Source: DATKSS01 sp049582065 (GTDB lineage: Bacteria; Chloroflexota; Dormibacteria; Dormibacterales; Dormibacteraceae). Taken from it: 25,652 bases of DNA. Where the stretch lies: the NCBI GenBank assembly GCA_049582065.1, contig JBAUTF010000277.1:1-25652 (forward strand), written 5' to 3'. A program made the position numbers and the translations under genes. Every line of letters starts with the position of its first letter. Within the stretch, counting starts at the first letter, position 1. Below are positions 7,454 to 14,619 of this stretch, one piece after another. Under the pieces are notes generated by a model that was not told the origin of the DNA, ran no database searches, and was given only the letters and a program-made list of their open reading frames with translations.

Positions 7454-7831
7454 CTAGTCGAACGGATCTTCAACGAGCTCGGCGCGGAACCCTCCGGCCG
7501 GCTCGACGGTCAGCCCTACGACCGCAAAACGTAACGGCCCGCGCCAGCCGGCCAGTGCCCGGTACTCGGCCGCCGCCGACATCATGGCCCGGCGCTTGCG
7601 TGGACCGACCGCCTCGAGAGGAGTCCCAAATGCGCCGTCGGTGCGGGTCTTGACCTCCACGACGACCAGCACACCGCCGCGCCGGCACACCAGGTCGAGC
7701 TCGCCCCGGCGCGCCCTGAAGCCGGCCCCGACCAGCTCGTAGCCCCGTGATCGGAGCAGGTCGGCGGCGGCTTTCTCCCCCGCGCGCCCTAGCTCGAGCC
7801 GAGAAGCTCGGAGACGCGAAACGGCGCCCAT
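7454..7831 (-). CDS. yraN: YraN/UPF0102 family nuclease-fold protein
   Basis: The 125-residue product matches the UPF0102 family, normally found next to rnhB as here. It has the restriction-endonuclease-like core: LGRAGEKAAADLL at the N-terminus, then GELDLVCRRG and VVEVKTR, giving the D-ExK residues D46, E59 and K61. Its function is not established; a role in nucleic-acid processing or Holliday-junction handling is only inferred from the fold. The ATG at 7829-7831 overlaps the last 43 nt of rnhB in another frame, and starting there gives the usual family length. The frame is open further upstream, but that stretch is antisense-like sequence within rnhB. Confidence 0.88.
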   Translation of the reverse strand: MGAVSRLRASRLELGRAGEKAAADLLRSRGYELVGAGFRARRGELDLVCRRGGVLVVVEVKTRTDGAFGTPLEAVGPRKRRAMMSAAAEYRALAGWRGPLRFAVVGLTVEPAGGFRAELVEDPFD

Positions 7832-8412
7832 GTCGTCCTGTGAATCGGGCTTGGGCCAAGCCGCCGGATCGCCGCGCGGTGTGACGGCGTGGCATAGCCC
7901 TTGTGGTCGGCGAAGCCGTAACCGGGATACAGCCGGTCGTACTCCATCATCTCGCGGTCGCGCGCCACCTTGGCCACGATGCTGGCCGCCATGATCGACG
8001 CGCAGATGCGGTCTCCCCGCACCACCGCCATCTGCGGCAGCGGCGCCTCCGGCACGTCGAAAGCGTCGACCAGCAGGTACTCGGCACGGATCTTGAGCCC
8101 GGCCACGGCACCGGCCGTCGCCAGGTGGCGGGCCTTGAAAAGGCCGAGGCGGCCCACCTGCTCGTGGTCGACCGCGCATACGGACACGGCCAGCGCTTTG
8201 CGGCGGATGATCGCGTCGACGCGCTCACGCTGGTCCGCGCTGAGCAGCTTCGAGTCGTCGAGGCCCGGGATCTTCACGCCGATCGGCAGCACCACGGCGC
8301 CGCCCACCACCGGGCCCGCGAGTGGGCCCATGCCCACCTCGTCGACTCCCGCCACCACCTGGTAGCCCATGGCGCTGGCCATCCGCTCGTAATGCCACAG
8401 CTTCGGTCGCAC
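7789..8412 (-). CDS. rnhB: Ribonuclease HII
   Basis: RNase HII cuts the RNA strand of RNA-DNA hybrids and removes single ribonucleotides from DNA. The 207 residues include the active-site motif AGVDEVGMGPLAGPV (D24, E25), a central LLVDAFDVP aspartate (D116), and the ASIVAKVARDREM block with D152. The GTG at 8410-8412 is preferred over the ATG at 8382 because LWHYERMASAMGYQ aligns with the helix that precedes the catalytic strand in the family. It lies downstream of rplS, 53 nt away, the conserved order in Gram-positive genomes, and overlaps yraN. EVGMG differs slightly from the more common EAGRG. Confidence 0.95.
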   Translation of the reverse strand: MRPKLWHYERMASAMGYQVVAGVDEVGMGPLAGPVVGGAVVLPIGVKIPGLDDSKLLSADQRERVDAIIRRKALAVSVCAVDHEQVGRLGLFKARHLATAGAVAGLKIRAEYLLVDAFDVPEAPLPQMAVVRGDRICASIMAASIVAKVARDREMMEYDRLYPGYGFADHKGYATPSHRAAIRRLGPSPIHRTTWAPFRVSELLGSS

Positions 8413-8465
8413 CAGATTGAGACTAATGAGGCTCGGCGGCCGGCGCCAACGCCCTTTACAGGCCT

Positions 8466-8870
8466 CTAGGCCTCGTCGGTGGCGGTCTCATCTGACTCGG
8501 CGGCCTCAACCGGCTCCTCCTGGACAAGGCGGCGCCGCTCGCGGATGCGGGCCTCGCGGCCGACCTTGCCGCGCAGGTAGTAAAGCCGCCCCTGGCGGAC
8601 GTCGCCGTGGCGGAGCACGTCGATCTTGTCGATGCGCGGCGAGTGGATCATGAATGTGCGCTCGACCCCGACCCCGTGGGTAACACGGCGCACGGTGAAG
8701 TTCTGCCTGAGGCCGCCACCGGTCACCCTGATCACAGTGCCCTCGAACACCTGAATTCTCTCGCGGGTGCCCTCCACGACTTTCACGTGGACCTTCACCG
8801 TGTCGCCGGCCCGCAGGGCCGGAACCTTGTTCTTCTGCTGCTCCTTTTCGAGCTGTTGGATCACGTTCAT
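8466..8870 (-). CDS. rplS: 50S ribosomal protein L19
   Basis: L19 lies at the 30S-50S interface and helps form intersubunit bridges. The 134-residue product shows the family pattern: GDTVKVHVKVVEGTRERIQV, FEGTVIR, the GGLRQNFTVRR loop, GVGVERTFMIHSP and the Lys/Arg-rich YYLRGKVGREARIRERR. A short acidic tail (QEEPVEAAESDETATDEA) extends beyond the usual end near residue 115. The ATG at 8868-8870 overlaps the trmD TGA as ATGA, indicating coupled translation in the rpsP-khpA-rimM-trmD-rplS operon. A longer frame upstream is an artefact of the trmD region. Confidence 0.97.
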   Translation of the reverse strand: MNVIQQLEKEQQKNKVPALRAGDTVKVHVKVVEGTRERIQVFEGTVIRVTGGGLRQNFTVRRVTHGVGVERTFMIHSPRIDKIDVLRHGDVRQGRLYYLRGKVGREARIRERRRLVQEEPVEAAESDETATDEA

Positions 8871-9541
8871 GGCTTCTTCAACTCCTTGGTGTGTGAAACA
8901 TGTCTTTGTGCCGCTTGCTGCCGGCGCCACTGCCGGATGCGGGCGTGGTCGCCGGACAGCAGCACATCGGGAACGGCCATACCGCGGTACTCCGCGGGCC
9001 GTGTGAACTGAGGCCATCCGGCCGGCTCGCTGGAAAATGTGTCCTGGGCCAGCGATCCCGGGTCGCCCACGACTCCCGGCACGAGGCGCGCGACGGCGTC
9101 GATCAGGACCATGGCCGGCAGCTCGCCGCCGCTGAGGACATACTCGCCGATCGAGATCTCACGCGCGCCGAGCGCGGTGCGGACGCGGTCGTCGATTCCC
9201 TCGTATCGGCCGCACACGATGACCAGGCCGTGCTCGTGGGCGAGGCTGGCCGCGAGCCCCTGGTCGAGGCTCTCTCCCCACGGCTCCATCAGGATCACCG
9301 GCCCCGGGTTGAGCGACCGGATCGCTTCCACCGCCTCGATCACCGGCTCAGGTTTCATAACCATGCCCGGGCCGCCGCCGAACGGCATGTCGTCGACCTG
9401 ACGGTGCCGGTCGTGGGCGTGATCGCGCAGGTCGTGCGCCTGCAGCTCGACCAGCCCGCGCTCGATGGCGCGGCCGACGACGCCCTGCGCGAACAAGGGC
9501 CCGAACATCGACGGGAAGATGGTCACGACGTCGAATCGCAT
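8867..9541 (-). CDS. trmD: tRNA (guanine-N1)-methyltransferase
   Basis: TrmD methylates G37 next to the anticodon of tRNAs with a G at position 36, using S-adenosylmethionine and preventing +1 frameshifting. The 224-residue product starts MRFDVVTIFPSMF and has the trefoil-knot SAM site: PFGGGPGMVMKPEP, ILMEPWGESL, CGRYEGIDDRV and IGEYVLSGGELPA. The C-terminal helical domain binds tRNA. The ATG at 9539-9541 lies one base after the rimM stop. A TTG 30 nt upstream would add ten residues not seen in the family. The stop overlaps the L19 start (ATGA). Confidence 0.97.
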   Translation of the reverse strand: MRFDVVTIFPSMFGPLFAQGVVGRAIERGLVELQAHDLRDHAHDRHRQVDDMPFGGGPGMVMKPEPVIEAVEAIRSLNPGPVILMEPWGESLDQGLAASLAHEHGLVIVCGRYEGIDDRVRTALGAREISIGEYVLSGGELPAMVLIDAVARLVPGVVGDPGSLAQDTFSSEPAGWPQFTRPAEYRGMAVPDVLLSGDHARIRQWRRQQAAQRHVSHTKELKKP

Positions 9542-9542
9542 G

Positions 9543-10040
9543 TCAGTCTCTTGCTTCCTCGACGCTGACAAGCCAGTCGGCCACGACCACGCGTCGCGCT
9601 TCGAGGTCCACCTCGAGCACGGCGTCCCTGGTGGCCGGGATCAGGTGCTCGATCGAGCCGTCCTGGCTCACCCACACGTCGTTGGCCGGGCGCTCGAGCA
9701 CCTCGGCGATCATGCCCAGCTGCCTGCCGGAGCGGGTCGCCACGGCAAGCCCCACCACCTGGTGGTGATAGAAACGTCCGTCCTCCAGCGGTCGGAGGTG
9801 CTCCTCGGACACCTCGAGGTACCGGCCGCGGAACAGCTCCGCAACAGAACGGTTGTCGATGCCACGGAGCTTGACCACCAGCCCGGGCTGCCCGGGCCGG
9901 CTCCACTCGACCCTGCGCTCAGCGCCTTCCAGTATCAGGTCCGCGCCGGTGTCGAAGCGATCGTCGAAGTCTGTCAAGGGTAAGACCTTGACAGCCCCAT
10001 CGAGCCCATATGCGCCCATGACCTGGCCGACCCGAATCAC
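9543..10040 (-). CDS. rimM: Ribosome maturation factor RimM
   Basis: RimM helps assemble the head of the 30S subunit by binding S19 and 16S rRNA. The 165 residues start IRVGQVMGAYGLDGAVKV, the usual GxI/VxxxxGxxGxVKV opening, followed by a beta-barrel N domain (LILEG, RGIDNRSVAELFRGRYLEV) and a C-terminal PRC-barrel with the HHQVVGLAV, GMIAEVLERPANDVW and LIPATRDAVLEVDLEARRV segments. The start is GTG (10038-10040), overlapping the khpA stop as GTGA. A perfect 9-bp dyad within the first 70 nt is explained by conserved codons. Confidence 0.96.
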   Translation of the reverse strand: MIRVGQVMGAYGLDGAVKVLPLTDFDDRFDTGADLILEGAERRVEWSRPGQPGLVVKLRGIDNRSVAELFRGRYLEVSEEHLRPLEDGRFYHHQVVGLAVATRSGRQLGMIAEVLERPANDVWVSQDGSIEHLIPATRDAVLEVDLEARRVVVADWLVSVEEARD

Positions 10041-10435
10041 TCAGGCGCCGGTCCGGCTGGCCCGCGACCCCGCGGCGCCTGGTGGGGCAGCGACGGGTTG
10101 GCGAGGTCGACGAAGACCCGCTTGTGGTCGCGCAACGAGGCGACCCGCACCAGAGTGCGGATGGCTTCGATGTTGCGGCCCGCTTTGCCGATGAATCGGC
10201 CCACGTCGGCGTCGGCGAGCTTGACTTTGATCGCCACGGTGCCGGCACCGCGCTCGAAAGCCTCCACCAACACCTCGTCAGGCTTCTCGGCCAGTGATTT
10301 CGCTACGAACTCGACCATCGCTCGATAGTCGATGCCCGGTCCGTTCGACACCGGTCGATCACGCCGAAATCCGCGGTCCATGCCTCCCCGGCGGAAATCA
10401 CGCCGAGGGGGTCGGCTTCTCTGCGCTTCGCTCAA
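10037..10435 (-). CDS. khpA: KH-domain RNA-binding protein KhpA (YlqC) with Arg-rich extensions
   Basis: KhpA is a small KH-domain RNA chaperone-like protein, encoded in many genomes between rpsP and rimM. The KH core (about residues 36-115) contains YRAMVEFVAKSLAEKPDEV and the nucleic-acid-binding GxxG loop FIGKAGRNIEAIRTLV. Most homologues are about 75-80 residues. This one (132) has an Arg/Gly-rich N-terminal stretch (RPPRRDFRRGGMDRGFRRDRP) and an RGRG-containing C-terminus. I chose the TTG at 10433-10435 because GGGAGGG lies 5 nt upstream; it overlaps rpsP by 38 nt. The ATG at 10379-10381 would give 114 residues, and a third option at 10318 would give only the KH core. Confidence 0.85.
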   Translation of the reverse strand: MSEAQRSRPPRRDFRRGGMDRGFRRDRPVSNGPGIDYRAMVEFVAKSLAEKPDEVLVEAFERGAGTVAIKVKLADADVGRFIGKAGRNIEAIRTLVRVASLRDHKRVFVDLANPSLPHQAPRGRGPAGPAPE

Positions 10436-10670
10436 GGATTCCCTCCCGCTTCAACAGGCTGCGCGCGGCTTCGCTGGGTTGTGCGCCCTGCTGCAGCCAC
10501 AGCTTCACCTTGTCCACATCGATCTTGACCTGCACCGGGTCGGTCATCGGGTCGTAGTACCCGAGGTGCTCGATAAAGCGGCCGTCGCGCGGCGAGCGCG
10601 AATCCGCCACCACGAGGCGGTAGAAGGGGTGCTTCTTCGCCCCCATCCGCCTCAACCTGATCTTTACCAA
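10398..10670 (-). CDS. rpsP: 30S ribosomal protein S16
   Basis: S16 is an early-binding 30S protein that stabilises 16S rRNA folding. The 90-residue product reads VKIRLRRMGAKKHPFYRLVV, ADSRSPRDGRFIEHLGYYDP and later WLQQGAQPSEAARSLL, all family hallmarks. The start is TTG (10668-10670) with AAGGAGG 6 nt before it and a 7-nt overlap with the ffh stop (TTGGTAA). No ATG is available at the correct N-terminus; the internal ATG falls within the RRMGAKK motif. Gene order ffh-rpsP-khpA-rimM is conserved in Gram-positive genomes. Confidence 0.96.
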   Translation of the reverse strand: MVKIRLRRMGAKKHPFYRLVVADSRSPRDGRFIEHLGYYDPMTDPVQVKIDVDKVKLWLQQGAQPSEAARSLLKREGILERSAEKPTPSA

Positions 10671-12013
10671 CCTGTTCCTCCTTGTCCAAACATGCGTGGA
10701 AGTCCAACGACCCTGCCCTTCCGATTCTTGGCACCGAACTGCTTGGCCAGCTTCTGCATGGCATCACGAGCCTTGAGCACGCGATTCACGTCCGCAGGCT
10801 CGACGCCGCTGCCCCGCGCGATCCTGCGCTTGCGCGCTCCGTCGATGACATCGGGGTGGGCGCGCTCTCGATCAGTCATCGAAAGGATGATCGCCTCCAT
10901 GCGGCGCACCTCGCGCTCCGTGTCAACCCCCGACACCTGGCCCTTGAGCGCCGACCCGCCGGGAATCATATCGAGCATGCCCTCCAGCGATCCCATGCCG
11001 CGGAGCTGTCGGATCTGCGTGAGGAAGTCGTCGAAGGTCAGCTGCCCGGCGCGCAGCCGGCGGTCGACCTCCTCCGCCTGCTGCTTGTCGATGGTGCGCT
11101 CAGCTCGTTCGATCAGCGTGAGCACGTCGCCCATCCCTAGGATGCGAGAGGCCATCCGCTCGGCGTGGAACACCTCGAGGTCCTGCGGCTTCTCACCCGT
11201 CCCCGCGAACCTGATCCGCTGGCCGGTCGCGACCCGCAGCGACAAGGCTGCGCCACCGCGCGCGTCCCCGTCCAGCTTCGTCAGGACCACGCCGTCGACG
11301 CCGACCTCCTTGCCAAAGGTCTCGCCTACCTTGACCGCCTCCTGCCCCGTCATCGAGTCGGCGACCAGCAGAGTCTCGGTCACGGGGACCGCCCGCTTGA
11401 GTCTTTTCAGCTCATCCATGAGCTCCGTGTCGACGTGAAGCCGGCCGGCGGTGTCGAGGATCACCACGTCGCACATGAGCCTGCGCGCCTCGTTGATCGC
11501 CGCGGCGGCGATGTCCTCGACCTTTCCGGTCCCCGAGTGAAAAGGAATGTCCTCGCGGCCCGCCAGGATCCGGAGCTGGTCGATCGCCGCGGGCCGGCGC
11601 AGGTCGAGACCCGCGAGCAAGGGCTTGTGTCCTACACGCTTCGCGACCAGGGCCAACTTGACCGCGGTGGTGGTCTTGCCCGAGCCCTGCAGGCCCACGA
11701 GCATCAGCACGGTCGGCGGGGCCGGCGCATAACGAAGGCCCTCGGAGTTCCCGCCCAGCAGCTCGACCAGCTCGTCGTGGACGGCCTTGACGACCTGCTG
11801 AGGGGCGGTCAGCCCGGTCGCCACCTCGACCCCCTGGAGCCGCCCGCGCACACGATCGACGAACTCCTTGACGACCTTGAAGTTGACGTCCGCCTCTAGC
11901 AGGGCCAGCCGCACCTCGCGCAGGCCGGCGTCCACGTCCTCGGGCCGAAGCACGCCGCGGCCGGTGATCTTCTTCAGCGCCGCGGTCAGCCTTTCGCCAA
12001 GGGCCTCGAACAT
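10664..12013 (-). CDS. ffh: Signal recognition particle protein Ffh (SRP54)
   Basis: Ffh binds signal peptides on ribosomes and delivers them with SRP RNA to FtsY at the membrane. The 449 residues hold an N-terminal four-helix bundle, a GTPase with P-loop VGLQGSGKTTT (about 106-116), ALDLRRPAAIDQL, DTAGRLHVD and TKLDGDARGG, then a C-terminal methionine-containing M domain with the RNA-binding segment GSGVEPADVNRVLK. Length and order are normal. The ATG at 12011-12013 overlaps the ylxM stop as TGATG. The stop at 10664-10666 overlaps the rpsP TTG. Confidence 0.97.
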   Translation of the reverse strand: MFEALGERLTAALKKITGRGVLRPEDVDAGLREVRLALLEADVNFKVVKEFVDRVRGRLQGVEVATGLTAPQQVVKAVHDELVELLGGNSEGLRYAPAPPTVLMLVGLQGSGKTTTAVKLALVAKRVGHKPLLAGLDLRRPAAIDQLRILAGREDIPFHSGTGKVEDIAAAAINEARRLMCDVVILDTAGRLHVDTELMDELKRLKRAVPVTETLLVADSMTGQEAVKVGETFGKEVGVDGVVLTKLDGDARGGAALSLRVATGQRIRFAGTGEKPQDLEVFHAERMASRILGMGDVLTLIERAERTIDKQQAEEVDRRLRAGQLTFDDFLTQIRQLRGMGSLEGMLDMIPGGSALKGQVSGVDTEREVRRMEAIILSMTDRERAHPDVIDGARKRRIARGSGVEPADVNRVLKARDAMQKLAKQFGAKNRKGRVVGLPRMFGQGGTGW

Positions 12014-12336
12014 CAGGCCGACGCCTCGAGCCTGGACAACCGGCGCCTGAGGCCGGCCAGCTCGCGCTCCATCGCCTCCAGCGCCCGCCGGCGGCGCGCC
12101 GACTCCGCGAGCAGGCCGAGCCTGCGCTCGTAGTCCTGCAACGCACGGGTCGAACGCTTCACGATGTCGTGCACGGCCGCGCGCGAAGTGCCGTGGTGCG
12201 TGGCAATCTCCGCGAGCGACCAGTCACTCCGCAGATAGAGGTCGACGACCTCGCGCTGGTGGTCCGTCAGCAGCGCTCCGTAGCGCTCGAAAAGGGCCAG
12301 AGCGCGGCCACGCGCCTGCAGGGTGTCAAGTGCCAT
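12013..12336 (-). CDS. ylxM: YlxM/p13-like HTH protein of the SRP operon
   Basis: YlxM proteins resemble sigma-factor region 4 and are encoded just upstream of ffh in Gram-positive bacteria, where they bind or tune SRP. The 107-residue product has FERYGALLTDHQREVVDLYL, followed by an HTH-like SLAEIATHHGTSRAAVHDIVKRSTRALQ segment, then an Arg-rich coiled-coil tail (MERELAGLRRRLSRLEASA). The ATG at 12334-12336 is preferred over a TTG at 12352-12354. The first gene of its operon, it is divergent from the DinB gene across 37 bp and coupled to ffh by TGATG. Confidence 0.85.
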   Translation of the reverse strand: MALDTLQARGRALALFERYGALLTDHQREVVDLYLRSDWSLAEIATHHGTSRAAVHDIVKRSTRALQDYERRLGLLAESARRRRALEAMERELAGLRRRLSRLEASA

Positions 12337-12373
12337 GCCTTGACAGCTTATCAAGTCTTAGAATCGAGGCGCC
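12337..12373. promoter_or_regulatory. 37-bp divergent promoter region
   Basis: The two divergent starts leave only 37 bp. On the plus strand TAGAAT (12359-12364) resembles a -10 box 9 nt before the DinB ATG, so that mRNA may be leaderless; neither gene has a clear Shine-Dalgarno here. A 5-bp dyad CTTGA (12339-12343) with TCAAG (12351-12355) could be an operator. TTGACA at 12340-12345 is too close to TAGAAT (13 nt) to be its -35 box. Confidence 0.35.
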
Positions 12374-12874
12374 ATGGGACCGCTGTGGGTCGAGATGTTC
12401 CGCTACAACAAGTGGGCGAACCTGCGCCTGCTCGGAGCCTGCGCGACGTTGACCGAGGAGCAGCTGGAGCTGACCGCCCCCGGCACGTACGGAACGGTGG
12501 CCGCGACGTTCATGCACATGTTGGCGGCCGAGCAGCGATACCTCGCCCGGCTCGGTGCAGGACAGCCGCAGTTCAACGAGAGGACCGAGTTTCCGGGCAT
12601 CGCCACGCTCGCCGGCCATGCCACGCGCACGGCGGACCAGCTGATATCGCAAGCTGAAAAGATCACGCCCGACGACGTACTGGACACCGTCTACGACAAC
12701 GAACGATACGACCTGCATTCAGGCGCGCTGCTGATGCAGGCCTTTCACCACGGGAACGACCACCGCACCCACATCTGCACCATCCTCGGCAGCCACGGCC
12801 TGGAGTACGAGCAGATGGACGTGTGGGCTTACGCCGAGGCGACGGGCGCGATGAAGCTCAAGGGCAAGGCCTGA
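12374..12874 (+). CDS. DinB-family four-helix-bundle protein
   Basis: The 166-residue product belongs to the DinB/YfiT-like metal-binding superfamily, four-helix bundles with a three-histidine site used by thiol transferases and proteins of unknown role. Visible features are an N-terminal WVEMFRYNKWANLRLL helix, H48 in FMHMLAAEQRYL, and the C-terminal AFHHGNDHRTHICTIL, which supplies the other two histidines. The substrate is unknown. Its TGA overlaps the next ATG (TGATG). It begins a plus-strand trio inserted between the SRP operon and the ftsY-smc cluster. Confidence 0.88.
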   Translation: MGPLWVEMFRYNKWANLRLLGACATLTEEQLELTAPGTYGTVAATFMHMLAAEQRYLARLGAGQPQFNERTEFPGIATLAGHATRTADQLISQAEKITPDDVLDTVYDNERYDLHSGALLMQAFHHGNDHRTHICTILGSHGLEYEQMDVWAYAEATGAMKLKGKA

Positions 12875-13164
12875 TGCTGACCGCAGTCGTTCTCGTCAGG
12901 TCGACTCGCGAAGGGCTGAACTCACTCGGCCCGAAGCTGGCCGACATCGAGGGGATCGCTGAGGTCTACACCGTGACCGGCGACTGGGATTTCGTCGCGA
13001 TCGCCAGGGTCCGCGAGCACGACGACCTTGCGAAGGTGGTGACCCAGCACCTGGCGCGTCTCGACGGCATCGAGCGCACGCAGACGATGGTCGCCTTCCA
13101 GCAGTTCTCGGCCCACGACCTCGAGGCCATGTTCGGCCTGGGGCTCGAGGACAGGAAAGGCTGA
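12874..13164 (+). CDS. Stand-alone Lrp/AsnC ligand-binding (RAM) domain protein
   Basis: The 96-residue product is a ferredoxin-like RAM domain, the effector-binding half of Lrp/AsnC regulators. It reads AVVLVRSTREGLNSLGPKLADIEGIAEVYTVTGDWDFVAIARV, then RLDGIERTQTMVAFQ. The DNA-binding helix-turn-helix is absent, so it is likely to sense a small molecule or bind a partner rather than act as a repressor alone. Start and stop are both overlapping: TGATG with DinB and CTGA with the phosphatase gene, which suggests strict co-expression. Confidence 0.85.
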   Translation: MLTAVVLVRSTREGLNSLGPKLADIEGIAEVYTVTGDWDFVAIARVREHDDLAKVVTQHLARLDGIERTQTMVAFQQFSAHDLEAMFGLGLEDRKG

Positions 13165-13943
13165 ACGACCTCCTGCCCGTCGCGCTACGCGCCGCTCGCG
13201 CCGGCGCGAGCGTCCTCCTCGACGCGGGGCTGCCACGTCCGGGGAGCGTCGTGGAGCTCAAGGGTGTGGGCGACTACGTGACCGCATCGGACCGCAAGTC
13301 CGAGGCGGCGATTCTCGAGGTCCTCGCTCGTGAGTCCGCGGGGATCAGCGTCCTTGCGGAGGAGGGCGGCGGCCAACGCGAGGGCACGATGTGGGTCGTC
13401 GATCCGCTGGACGGGACCACGAACTTCACACGCGGGTTCCCCTCGGTGGGTGTGTCGATCGGGCTGCTCCAAGACCGAAAGCCGGTCCTCGGGGTCGTGC
13501 TCGCGCCGTTTCTCAAGCTCGAGTTCAGCGCCGTCCGTGGTGGAGGCGCGTTCATGAACGGCGAGCGCCTCCCGCGTCTGCGTTCTCTCGAGCCCTCCAG
13601 GGCGGTCGTCGCGACCGGGTTTCCCTTTCGCAACAAGACCCTGCTCCCCCGCTACCTCCACGTCATGGAGGCCGCGCTGCACCGCTTTGAAGACCTGCGC
13701 CGCGCCGGCGCGGCCGCCCTTGACCTGGCCTGGACGGCCGCGGGCACCTTCGACGGGTTCTTCGAGCTTGGGCTCAACCCATGGGACGTCACGGCTGGGT
13801 CGGCCCTCGTGATCGAGGTCGGCGGCCGCGTCACAGACTGGTCAGGCGGCGATTCGTGGATCGAGACGGGTCACATCCTGGCCGGGGCGCCGGCCGTGCA
13901 CGAGGCCCTGCTAGAGCTTGCCCGACAATCGCCGCACGGGTAG
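13161..13943 (+). CDS. Inositol monophosphatase-family phosphatase, apparent CTG start
   Basis: These Mg-dependent phosphatases act on inositol phosphate, fructose-1,6-bisphosphate, 3'-phosphoadenosine or similar substrates. Metal-site motifs are LAEEGG (E67/E68), WVVDPLDGTTNF (D81, D84) and NPWDVTAG (D209). The only usual start codon, GTG at 13251, would remove about 30 residues that clearly belong to the first helix (NDLLPVALRAARAGASVLL). In the correct frame a CTG at 13161-13163 overlaps the upstream TGA as CTGA, preceded by AGGA 4 nt away. With that start the protein has 260 residues, the family norm. The exact substrate is unknown. The last 33 nt overlap the convergent PHP gene. Confidence 0.88.
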   Translation: MNDLLPVALRAARAGASVLLDAGLPRPGSVVELKGVGDYVTASDRKSEAAILEVLARESAGISVLAEEGGGQREGTMWVVDPLDGTTNFTRGFPSVGVSIGLLQDRKPVLGVVLAPFLKLEFSAVRGGGAFMNGERLPRLRSLEPSRAVVATGFPFRNKTLLPRYLHVMEAALHRFEDLRRAGAAALDLAWTAAGTFDGFFELGLNPWDVTAGSALVIEVGGRVTDWSGGDSWIETGHILAGAPAVHEALLELARQSPHG

Positions 13944-14615
13944 CTCCACGAGGGCGCGCCACTGCTGGCGAAGGGCCAAGCCTTTCGGCACGGTGCTCGC
14001 CTCGCGTCTCACGCTGGGAGTCGTGACCCTCAGCCTGACCGCCGTCCGGAAGTCACCCTCGTACTCGGTGACCACGCGCGCGATGTCGTGCGCGCCGAAA
14101 TGGCAGTCGCTCCCACCGACCGCCGCTCCCAGGCGATCCCGATTCCGCTGATAGAAGTCGTCCAGCATTCGGCGCCGGCGTCCACCGATCGGCACCGTGA
14201 ACCTCATCTCGATCCCGTCGATGTGACGCCGCTCGATCAGCCGCCGCAGCATGCTCGGCTGCATGGAGCCGAAATAGACGGGCATGAAGGGGTGCGGGAT
14301 GATGACCAGCCCTCCCTGGTCGTGAATCGCGTCGACCGTGTCATCGACGGACATCCCCCGCTTGACGGGTTCTTCGAGGAACCATCCCAGGATGTGCGTC
14401 TGGGCCGGCCAGGCTGTCGTGACCTCCTGCCCCGGGATGACGGCCAGGCCCTCGGCCTCCCCGCGGTGTCGCACCTCATTCACCGACGCCATGGTGTCGT
14501 GGTCCGTCACCGCGATCAGGTCGAGGCCCGCTTTGACTGCTGCGTCGACAAGCTCCGCGGGCGTGACCATGCCGTCGGACGAAAGCGTGTGGCAGTGAGG
14601 ATCGGCGACGGGCAC
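13911..14615 (-). CDS. PHP-domain metal-dependent phosphoesterase
   Basis: The 234-residue product has the PHP fold of trinuclear-metal phosphoesterases: H7 and H9 in DPHCHTLSSDG, D38/H39/D40 in VTDHDTM, E64 in PGQEVTT, H108 in IIPHP and the GGSDCHF motif (D170, H172). Relatives include histidinol phosphatase, YciV-like RNase AM and nucleotide phosphatases. A substrate cannot be chosen here. The GTG start (14613-14615) lies 4 nt after the ftsY stop, so it probably belongs to the smc-ftsY operon. Its 3' end is antisense to the phosphatase gene for 33 nt. Confidence 0.87.
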   Translation of the reverse strand: MPVADPHCHTLSSDGMVTPAELVDAAVKAGLDLIAVTDHDTMASVNEVRHRGEAEGLAVIPGQEVTTAWPAQTHILGWFLEEPVKRGMSVDDTVDAIHDQGGLVIIPHPFMPVYFGSMQPSMLRRLIERRHIDGIEMRFTVPIGGRRRRMLDDFYQRNRDRLGAAVGGSDCHFGAHDIARVVTEYEGDFRTAVRLRVTTPSVRREASTVPKGLALRQQWRALVELPVRRLSGKL

Positions 14616-14619
14616 GGAC

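Noticed and set aside
8413..8465. Terminator between rplS and rnhB
   Set aside because: The GC-rich gap has short palindromes but no stem followed by a U-run, so read-through within one operon is more likely.
9971..9994. Perfect 9-bp dyad CTGTCAAGG / CCTTGACAG within rimM
   Set aside because: It encodes the conserved VKVLPLTD region of RimM. The same CCTTGACAG word at 12338-12346 looks like chance.
12340..12364. TTGACA and TAGAAT as a sigma-70 promoter for the DinB gene
   Set aside because: The spacer is 13 nt, too short for a normal pair; only the -10-like box is kept as a weak feature.
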